The translations under genes were made by a program, and so were the position numbers. Below the pieces are notes generated by a model. That model had not been told where the DNA came from, did not search any database, and worked only from the letters and a program-made list of their open reading frames with translations. A stretch of DNA of 6,599 nt from Bdellovibrio sp. ZAP7. Its GTDB lineage: Bacteria > Bacteroidota > Bacteroidia > Flavobacteriales > Flavobacteriaceae. Positions 1-4,856 of the stretch are shown one piece after another. Position 1 is the stretch's first letter, and every line of letters starts with the position of its first letter. Location of the stretch: positions 1 through 6,599 of the forward strand of contig CALPKO020000080.1 of assembly GCA_943324165.2 (NCBI GenBank), read 5' to 3'.

Positions 1-863
1 ATTTTTGTTATCTTCAACTTGCCAATAATGACAAGCTGGATTGGGATAAATTTCTAGTGCTTTTGCAAAAAAACAAATCATTGTTTGGAATTGGTTTTAT
101 TTTTTTTTTAAGTTTTTTGAATCGTTTTTTGGAAATCTTGAAATGGCAAAACTTGGTTAAAACCTTCAAAACTATTTCTATTTCTGAAGCTACAAAACAA
201 GTATTAGCCGCTTTAACTTTAGGAATTTTCACACCGGTTGGAGTAGGAGAATATGCCGGAAAAGCGCTATATTATGATAAAAAAAGCACAAAAAAAATTA
301 TTTTTTTGAACTTAATTTGCAATGGTATTCAAATAGTAGCGACTGTTTTTTTTGGGGCGATTGGTTTGTTGATTTTGGGTTTCGGGTTTTGGGTTTTGGG
401 TTTAATTATAGCTTTTTTAATCTTGTTTCTTGTTTCTTTCTTATCCCAAAAAATAAAAATTAAAGGTTACTCGATAGAAGATTTTTTAGTTCGAATGAAA
501 GAAATTCCGAAAGATATCCATCAAAGAAATATATTGTTAGGTTTTTGCCGCTACTTGGTTTTCTCGCACCAATATTATTTTTTATTTTTAGGTTTTGATG
601 TTGATGTAGACTATTGTTCTATGATGGCTACCATCACAACCGTCTATTTTTTGGCGTCAATTGTGCCGAGTTTTCAGTTTTTAGATTTTGCACTCAAAGG
701 AAGTTTGTCTATCTATTTTTTTGGTTTGCTTGGCGTAAACGAGTGGGTTGTAGTTTTTGTAACCACTTTAATGTGGTTTTTAAACATAGTTTTACCTGCC
801 TTGATTGGCGGTTTTTATGTGTTGAATTTTAGGTTGAAGCCAATTAGTCCTATTGAATCATAA
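1..863 (+). CDS. Lysylphosphatidylglycerol synthase TM-domain / UPF0104 family membrane protein (5' partial)
   Basis: This is a multi-pass inner-membrane protein of the flippase-like family that includes the transmembrane half of MprF and the UPF0104/YbhN proteins. The frame is open from base 3, so the true start lies before the window; the GTG at 57 is only an internal valine. About 286 residues are visible, so probably only a few dozen are missing. Visible hydrophobic stretches lie around residues 29-46, 99-148, 205-220 and 240-275. The motif TPVGVGEYAGKALYY (77-91) and the segment SIVPSF (219-224), followed by a Lys-Gly-Ser turn, match the family's conserved loops. There is no soluble aminoacyl-transferase domain, so lysyl-PG synthesis is not implied. 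The glycosyltransferase gene follows after 12 bases, suggesting one operon and a role in lipid-linked sugar or glycolipid metabolism (inference). The coding sequence contains a T10 run and a heptanucleotide repeat. Family assignment is fairly secure; the substrate is unknown. Confidence 0.8.
   Translation, partial: FCYLQLANNDKLDWDKFLVLLQKNKSLFGIGFIFFLSFLNRFLEILKWQNLVKTFKTISISEATKQVLAALTLGIFTPVGVGEYAGKALYYDKKSTKKIIFLNLICNGIQIVATVFFGAIGLLILGFGFWVLGLIIAFLILFLVSFLSQKIKIKGYSIEDFLVRMKEIPKDIHQRNILLGFCRYLVFSHQYYFLFLGFDVDVDYCSMMATITTVYFLASIVPSFQFLDFALKGSLSIYFFGLLGVNEWVVVFVTTLMWFLNIVLPALIGGFYVLNFRLKPISPIES
100..109 (+). repeat. T10 homopolymer inside coding sequence
   Basis: Ten consecutive T lie within the membrane-protein gene and encode part of an Ile-Phe-Phe-Leu stretch in a transmembrane helix. 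Gain or loss of one base would frameshift the protein early. Runs of this length are prone to polymerase slippage, although Phe-rich helices in AT-rich genomes also produce them by chance. Confidence 0.85.
373..400 (+). repeat. Heptanucleotide tandem repeat, 4 x TTTTGGG
   Basis: Four back-to-back seven-base units read TTTTGGG, TTTCGGG, TTTTGGG, TTTTGGG, and a further TTT follows. The run lies inside the UPF0104-type gene and encodes a Gly/Phe/Leu/Trp-rich part of a transmembrane segment. Seven is not a multiple of three, so the units are read in successive frames and loss or gain of one unit would break the gene. Confidence 0.9.
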
Positions 864-875
864 TTTTAAGTAAGT

Positions 876-1988
876 ATGGTAGTATTATTTTTTACGATTA
901 TAATTTTATACTTTCTTTCGATAGGAATTTTAATTTATGGATTTGACAAAATCAAAGTTTTTGAAGCAAAAAATAGTGTGCCAAAAACAAAGTTTTCGAT
1001 AATCGTTCCTTTTAGAAATGAAGAACAAAATTTGCCAGTCCTGTTAGAAAGTCTATCAAATTTGAATTATCCAACAGATTTTTTTGAAGTGATTTTGGTT
1101 GATGATAATTCAGAATTTAGATTTCAGAATTTAGAATTCAGGTTTAAAATCGTTGTTGTAGATAATGTAAGAACTTCAAATTCTCCTAAAAAAGATGCGA
1201 TTTCCACCGCCATTCCTTTGGCAAAATACGAATGGATCATTACAACTGATGCAGATTGTATCGTGAAAAAAAATTGGCTTTTTGTTTTAGACCAATTTAT
1301 TCACAAAAATAATTCAGAGATGGTTTGCGGAGCCGTAACCTACAAATGTCAAAACACATTTCTACACCATTTTCAGCAATTGGATTTTGCGAGTTTGCAA
1401 GGTGCAACGATTGGGAGTTTTGGCATCAACAAACCTTTTATGTGCAATGGAGCCAATTTTGCTTACACTAAAAAGCTGTTTTTAACCCTAAACGGATTTA
1501 AAGGAAACGATATTATCGCAAGTGGAGACGATGTTTTTTTATTGCAAAAAGCAGTTGAACAATTTCCTGAAAAAGTAAGTTATTTAAAGAGTTTTGAAAC
1601 AATTGTCGCCACAAAACCACTCGACAATTGGAAAGATTTGTTTCACCAAAGGGTGCGTTGGGCATCGAAAACCAAAGTTTACAAAAGCAATTTTGGTAAA
1701 ATTTTGGGATTAATCGTATTGTGTGGGAATTTGGGTTTTATCTTTCTTCTCGGTGCTCTTTTCTCTTGCTTCTATGCTCTAAACGCCATTTTCTATATTA
1801 TTTTTTTTGGAATTTTATTTTTAAAGTTTTTTGTAGATTATCTGCTAATTCAAAAGACGCAAATGTTTCTACAAACTAAATCGAAATGCACTTTATTAAG
1901 TAGCTTTTTGTATCCTTTTTTTAGTGTAGCAGTTGCGATTTATTCCTTGTTTGGAAAATACGAATGGAAGGGAAGGAGGTTTTCTTGA
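876..1988 (+). CDS. Family 2 glycosyltransferase, membrane-anchored
   Basis: This 370-residue GT-A fold glycosyltransferase should transfer a sugar from a nucleotide-sugar donor at the cytoplasmic face of the inner membrane. Residues 1-22 form an N-terminal membrane helix. The catalytic domain begins at SIIVPFRNEEQNLP (41-54), followed by VDDNS (75-79, nucleotide binding), the metal-binding DAD (125-127), GDD (217-219, where the catalytic base is expected) and QRVRW (258-262, the QxxRW motif of processive-type GT2 enzymes). Three further hydrophobic segments follow at about 276-297, 300-320 and 342-360. The ATG at 876 is preceded by an AT-rich leader without a Shine-Dalgarno sequence, usual for Bacteroidetes. 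It lies 12 bases behind the UPF0104-type gene and is probably co-transcribed with it. Residues 78-92 are encoded by a heptanucleotide repeat in the variable stretch after VDD. The family is certain; acceptor and product are not identifiable. Confidence 0.92.
   Translation: MVVLFFTIIILYFLSIGILIYGFDKIKVFEAKNSVPKTKFSIIVPFRNEEQNLPVLLESLSNLNYPTDFFEVILVDDNSEFRFQNLEFRFKIVVVDNVRTSNSPKKDAISTAIPLAKYEWIITTDADCIVKKNWLFVLDQFIHKNNSEMVCGAVTYKCQNTFLHHFQQLDFASLQGATIGSFGINKPFMCNGANFAYTKKLFLTLNGFKGNDIIASGDDVFLLQKAVEQFPEKVSYLKSFETIVATKPLDNWKDLFHQRVRWASKTKVYKSNFGKILGLIVLCGNLGFIFLLGALFSCFYALNAIFYIIFFGILFLKFFVDYLLIQKTQMFLQTKSKCTLLSSFLYPFFSVAVAIYSLFGKYEWKGRRFS
1109..1143 (+). repeat. Heptanucleotide-type tandem repeat, TTYAGAW x 5
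   Basis: Successive seven-base units read TTCAGAA, TTTAGAT, TTCAGAA, TTTAGAA and TTCAGGT. The strongest signal is a 13-base block (1109-1121) repeated exactly at 1123-1135. It lies inside the glycosyltransferase gene and encodes the locally repetitive peptide SEFRFQNLEFRF just after the VDDNS motif. The unit is not a multiple of three, so a change in unit number would shift the frame. Confidence 0.85.
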
Positions 1989-1991
1989 AAA

Positions 1992-2079
1992 GGAGTCATA
2001 GCCCAGATTGACAAGGAAAATCCTTTGGCTTTTTTCTTTAAAAAGGCAAAGATTTGGAAGGAAAGCTGGAAATAGCTTC
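1992..2079. ncRNA. Structured intergenic element (flavobacterial dispersed repeat, possibly Flavo-1 RNA-like)
   Basis: The 98-base gap between two convergent genes is almost filled by an imperfect inverted repeat. GGAG (1992-1995) can pair with CTTC (2076-2079) using one G-U pair. CCAG (2003-2006) pairs with CTGG (2066-2069). Between these two helices lies an internal loop with ATAGC on one side and AATAG on the other. The central arm pairs 2018-2034 with 2040-2055 in about 15 pairs, with one bulged C and one G-G mismatch, closed by a five-base loop. From memory, ends of the form tAGCCC...GGAAATAGCTTC recur between genes in Flavobacteriia. The link to the Rfam Flavo-1 family is a guess I could not test. 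Its place at two gene ends would also fit a bidirectional 3'-end structure, although no U-run follows the hairpin. The transcribed strand is unknown. Confidence 0.5.
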
Positions 2080-2086
2080 AAAAAAA

Positions 2087-2563
2087 CTATTCAATATGTA
2101 AAATAACTGGCAAAACAAACTGTGTTTTCACCGGAATGCCACGTTTTACTGCTGGATTTATTTTCGGAAAATCAATCAATTTCGCACGAAGAATGCTGTC
2201 GATTTTAATGGTGTCGTAAGCCACGGAATCTTTTGGGTACTGCGGTTCAAACTGCAAAGTAGAATTAGGAAAAACCGTAACTTTCACTTCAATTGTGTCT
2301 AGTTCAGGATATAAAACAGTAAGCGTATCGCCGCTCAATTTTTGTTGAATTGTTTGGGTCAAATAGTCAAAAAAACATTGTTTTCGTTGCGCTTTATCTT
2401 CAATCTTATCACATTCGGAAATCGAAGGATATTCGTCCACTTCGTTCCAATTGATGGCATTGAGTTCTTTTTTTAACAAATCTTCTTTTGAAGGTTGAGG
2501 TTTGTAAAAATATTGGCACGAACCCAAAAGTAGAAACAACGATAACGAGGCTATTTTCTTCAA
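2087..2563 (-). CDS. Small lipoprotein with TonB C-terminal-like domain
   Basis: This 158-residue exported lipoprotein has the signal sequence MKKIASLSLFLLLGSC, with lipobox LGSC placing the lipidated cysteine at residue 16. The start is TTG: an in-frame TGA lies two codons upstream, and the signal peptide begins exactly at the TTG. A charged helix (about 25-40) is followed by C51 and C63 in a C-x11-C arrangement leading into FFDYLTQTIQQKL. Then come beta-rich segments and the ending FPKINPAVKRGIPVKTQFVL (132-151). That ending resembles the TonB C-terminal pattern P-x-W-x-P-(A/G)-x-x-x-G-x-P-V, and the Cys-flanked helix is common in Bacteroidetes TonB-like proteins. It has no membrane helix or proline-rich stalk, so it is not a classical energy transducer. 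It faces the glycosyltransferase convergently and has its own upstream gap with a possible promoter. Lipoprotein status is strong, the TonB-like fold is moderate, and function is unknown. Confidence 0.82.
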   Translation of the reverse strand: MKKIASLSLFLLLGSCQYFYKPQPSKEDLLKKELNAINWNEVDEYPSISECDKIEDKAQRKQCFFDYLTQTIQQKLSGDTLTVLYPELDTIEVKVTVFPNSTLQFEPQYPKDSVAYDTIKIDSILRAKLIDFPKINPAVKRGIPVKTQFVLPVILHIE

Positions 2564-2734
2564 ATTTCAGGGTTTTTTAGGTTCTTTTCTTGTTCTTCTA
2601 TTAATGACTTTTCGCAATTCTATCTGCTTTTGATTTTTAAGCAATTTCGATTCGATTTAGTTTAGAATAATATTCAAATGTAATTAAAAAATTAGTTGAA
2701 TAAAAATTTTAAACAATTGTGTTTTTTAAAGCAT
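2564..2734. other. AT-rich intergenic region, leader of the lipoprotein gene
   Basis: This stretch between the M13 terminator and the lipoprotein start holds the possible promoter and a leader of about 105 bases if that promoter is used. I see no open frame of useful length, tRNA-like fold or convincing riboswitch. Confidence 0.5.
2675..2682 (-). promoter_or_regulatory. Possible Bacteroidetes -7 element TACATTTG
   Basis: Read on the minus strand, TACATTTG matches the TAnnTTTG -7 consensus of the Bacteroidetes housekeeping sigma factor. It lies about 110 bases before the TTG start of the lipoprotein gene and downstream of the terminator of the preceding unit. No good TTG -33 box is seen at the expected spacing, so support rests on the -7 box and its position only. 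Confidence 0.35.
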
Positions 2735-2767
2735 AAAAAAAACGAGAACCATTACAATTCTCGTTTT
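2735..2767 (-). terminator. Intrinsic terminator of the T9SS protein / M13 peptidase unit
   Basis: A perfect ten-base-pair hairpin (2739-2748 with 2758-2767, core ACGAGAA/TTCTCGT, nine-base loop) lies 18 bases after the M13 stop codon. On the minus strand the right arm runs into eight consecutive T (2742-2735). This is a classical Rho-independent terminator ending the minus-strand transcript. The matching A-run and T-run on both sides could allow weak activity in the other direction, where no gene needs it. Confidence 0.85.
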
Positions 2768-2785
2768 CATCATTTTTAGATTGGA

Positions 2786-4471
2786 TTACCAAATTCTAAT
2801 TCTTTTTTCTGGAGCGATAAACATACCGTCGTTTGGCTGAATATTGAAAGCTTGATAAAAAGAATCTACATTTTGCAAAGGAACATAACCTCTGTATATT
2901 GCTGGAGAATGTGGATCAGTTTTAACTTGGTTTTTCAAGGCTTCATCACGTATTTTTCCTCTCCAAACCGTTGCCCAAGAAATGAACAATCGTTGTTCTG
3001 GTGTGTAGCCATCAATTAGGCCTGGGTTTTTATTTTCTTTTAAATACAATTGCAAGCCATCATAAGCGGCATTGATTCCGCCAAGGTCTCCGATGTTCTC
3101 ACCCAAAGTAAATTTACCATCAACGTGAATTCCAGGCAATGGCTCAAGGGCAGAATATTGATCCGCTAAAGCGGTTCCTAGTAATGTAAATTGCTTCAAA
3201 TCATCTGCGGTCCACCAATCTACAAGATTTCCGTCAGCGTTATAGGTAGCGCCTTGATCGTCAAAGCCGTGAGAAATTTCATGACCAATAACTGCTCCGA
3301 TTCCACCATAATTTACTGCCTCATCTGCTTTGTAATCATAAAATGGTGGTTGCAAAATTGCTGCTGGAAAAACAATTTCATTATATGAAGGATTGTAATA
3401 AGCATTAACTGTTTGTGGCGACATGCCCCATTCGGTTTTATCAACTGGCTTAGTCAATTTTCCTAAATCTTTTTTCCATTGCCATTGAGAAACATTTTTC
3501 ATATTGGCAAAATAACTTCCTCCATTTTCTGGACTATTGATTACCAACGCCGAATAGTCTTCCCATTTGTCTGGATAGCCAATTTTGATGGTTAGTTTAT
3601 TCAACTTCTCAATTGCTTTTAGTTTTGTTTCTGCCGACATCCATGTCAAGTTATTGATTCTCGCTTCGTAGGCACGAACAATATTTTTAATCATGTTGAA
3701 TGCTTTGGTTTTTGCCTCCGCTGGAAACATTTTTTCAACATATAATTTACCCAACGCTTCGCCAACAGTTCCATTAACTACTTGAAGTGCTTTTTCGTGT
3801 CGAGGTCTTTGCTTTAGCGCTCCTGTTAATGTTTTTCCATAAAACTCCCAGTTGGCAGTTTCGATAGTTGTTGATAATTGACCCGAAGCACTGCGCAACA
3901 ACATCCAACGCATGTAAGCTTTCCAATCTTCTACTTTGTTTTCTGTAAAAATAGTTTGCAACGCTGCCATGTATCGCGGTTGAGAAACGATGATCGTATC
4001 AACTTTTGCAACGCCAATTGTTTTCACATAAGCATTCCAATCTATTGTTGGAACCATTTTTTTCAAATCGGCAATTGCTGTTGGATTGTATTGTTTTTTA
4101 CTATCTCGTCGTTCTACCCTGTCCAACCTTGGTTTTGACATTTGTATTTCTAACGCCAAAATTTTATCAGCGTCTGCTTTTGCTTGCTCTGGATTTTCGT
4201 CTAAAAATTGCAACATTTTGGCTACATGAAGCACATATTTCTCTCTTTTTTCTTTTGAATCTTTATCTTCAGAAACATAGTAATCTCGATCAGGTAATCC
4301 TAGACTTCCTGGGCCAAGACTGACAACATTTTTGTTGCTGTTTTTTTCATCAGCTCCAATTCCGAAACCAAAAAAACCAACTCCCCCGCCTACAGCTTCT
4401 TCATTCATCATTAATTTTTGTAAATCGTTGATGTTTTTGATGGCATTAATTTTCGCCAAATAAGGTTGCAA
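2786..4471 (-). CDS. C-terminal fragment of the M13 peptidase with the full catalytic domain
   Basis: The first possible start in this frame after the lesion is a TTG at 4471, which is really an internal leucine codon; the 561 residues that follow are the rest of the M13 protein. Visible in order are LGLPDRDYY (58-66), VNAYYNPSYNEIVFPAAIL (355-373), HEISH (397-401, zinc and catalytic Glu), GENIGD (457-462, third zinc ligand) and TDPHSP (518-523, active-site His). The fragment lacks the signal peptide and the N-terminal part of the lid domain, so if translated alone it would stay in the cytoplasm and is unlikely to fold normally. Confidence 0.65.
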   Translation of the reverse strand: MQPYLAKINAIKNINDLQKLMMNEEAVGGGVGFFGFGIGADEKNSNKNVVSLGPGSLGLPDRDYYVSEDKDSKEKREKYVLHVAKMLQFLDENPEQAKADADKILALEIQMSKPRLDRVERRDSKKQYNPTAIADLKKMVPTIDWNAYVKTIGVAKVDTIIVSQPRYMAALQTIFTENKVEDWKAYMRWMLLRSASGQLSTTIETANWEFYGKTLTGALKQRPRHEKALQVVNGTVGEALGKLYVEKMFPAEAKTKAFNMIKNIVRAYEARINNLTWMSAETKLKAIEKLNKLTIKIGYPDKWEDYSALVINSPENGGSYFANMKNVSQWQWKKDLGKLTKPVDKTEWGMSPQTVNAYYNPSYNEIVFPAAILQPPFYDYKADEAVNYGGIGAVIGHEISHGFDDQGATYNADGNLVDWWTADDLKQFTLLGTALADQYSALEPLPGIHVDGKFTLGENIGDLGGINAAYDGLQLYLKENKNPGLIDGYTPEQRLFISWATVWRGKIRDEALKNQVKTDPHSPAIYRGYVPLQNVDSFYQAFNIQPNDGMFIAPEKRIRIW

Positions 4472-4476
4472 AGGTT

Positions 4477-4851
4477 TTATTCCTTGAGTGTTTCGCGCCC
4501 AGTGTCCATTACCGATTTATAAACATTAATGGCTTTTCCTTGGTCTGTATTGGCTTTATATTTTGGGTTTTTAGCAGCATCGTTTAAAATTGCCAACGCA
4601 TCTTTGTCTGTATTTTGACGCAATTCATCAAAACTTCCCCAACGGGTTTTGTCGGATGGAATTTCAGTTTTTTCGAGCCAAGTTCCGTTTACAAATTTGT
4701 AAAAATCGTCAACAGGTTTGGTTTTTTTGTCCATGTAATCTAAATTGATGCCAGGCATTTTTTTTGCATCAGCATTTTGAGCTTGTGTCGAAAAAAAACC
4801 TATCAATGCCAAAGACAATGATAGATTTTTAAAATTTTTATGGATAGTCAT
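4477..4851 (-). CDS. N-terminal fragment of the frameshifted M13 peptidase
   Basis: This 124-residue piece starts at ATG. Residues 1-25 are a signal peptide with a hydrophobic core (LSLSLALIGFF) and a likely cleavage site after Thr-Gln-Ala; no lipobox cysteine is present. It continues with GINLDYMDKKTKPVDDFYKF and VNGTWLEKTEIP, the characteristic N-terminal M13 segment (D-x-x-x-x-P-x-x-D-F-Y-x-x-x-N-G-x-W). Residues 118-124 (Gly-Arg-Glu-Thr-Leu-Lys-Glu) come from the wrong frame. Alone it would be exported but would hold no catalytic residue. Confidence 0.7.
   Translation of the reverse strand: MTIHKNFKNLSLSLALIGFFSTQAQNADAKKMPGINLDYMDKKTKPVDDFYKFVNGTWLEKTEIPSDKTRWGSFDELRQNTDKDALAILNDAAKNPKYKANTDQGKAINVYKSVMDTGRETLKE
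4498..4501 (-). other. Frameshift site in the M13 gene (apparent one-base deletion)
   Basis: The minus strand reads GAC ACT GGG CGC GAA AC. The family-like reading needs GAC ACT Gxx GCG CGA AAC, that is Asp-Thr-Val/Gly-Ala-Arg-Asn. One base is missing between 4501 and 4498, plausibly the T of a GTG valine codon. No long slippery run is present here, only GGG, so programmed frameshifting is not supported. Confidence 0.75.
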
Positions 4852-4856
4852 ATGTT

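Larger units (their letters stand above)
2786..4851 (-). pseudogene. pepO: M13 family zinc metallopeptidase (PepO/neprilysin type), frameshifted
   Basis: This is an exported zinc endopeptidase of the neprilysin family, expected to cleave peptides in the periplasm. The gene is split into two overlapping-family pieces in different frames. The first 117 residues (to Met-Asp-Thr) read from the ATG at 4851. After that the frame runs to a stop at 4477, while the proper continuation Ala-Arg-Asn-Thr-Gln-Gly-Ile-Lys-Pro resumes at 4498 in another frame. Adding one base at 4499-4501 restores a protein of about 688 residues, the usual length of bacterial M13 enzymes. Once repaired, the zinc motif HEISH lies at about 524-528, the third ligand Glu in GENIGD at about 585 and the substrate-binding DPHSP His at about 648; the protein ends in the usual short Arg-Ile-Trp tail. 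No other lesion is visible and the motifs are undamaged, so the defect is recent or is a sequencing error. It starts five bases after the T9SS-protein stop, suggesting co-transcription. Confidence 0.85.

Noticed and set aside
57..59. GTG as the start of the UPF0104-type gene
   Set aside because: The frame is open to the window edge with plausible protein sequence before the GTG, and the family has more N-terminal sequence than this start would give.
14..232. Minus-strand open frame of 72 codons at the left edge
   Set aside because: It is antisense to the UPF0104-type coding frame, which is open through this whole stretch; no independent support.
614..832. Plus-strand open frame inside the UPF0104-type gene
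   Set aside because: It lies in an alternative frame entirely within a gene with clear family motifs, and its composition is that of a shadow frame.
2018..2055. Plain Rho-independent terminator for the glycosyltransferase
   Set aside because: The arm is hairpin-forming, but no T-run follows it on either strand and it sits inside a larger paired element, so I describe it as a structured element instead.
1896..2081. Minus-strand open frame of 61 codons across the end of the glycosyltransferase gene and the intergenic element
   Set aside because: It overlaps a well-supported gene on the other strand, and its sequence is explained by the structured repeat; no domain or signal is visible.
3191..4323. 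Three plus-strand open frames opposite the M13 gene
   Set aside because: They are antisense to conserved M13 motifs, show no family resemblance and have no upstream signals; they are shadows of the real gene.
4490..4503. Programmed ribosomal frameshift in the M13 gene
   Set aside because: There is no X-XXY-YYZ heptamer, no obvious downstream structure, and M13 enzymes are not known to use recoding; a simple missing base explains the data.
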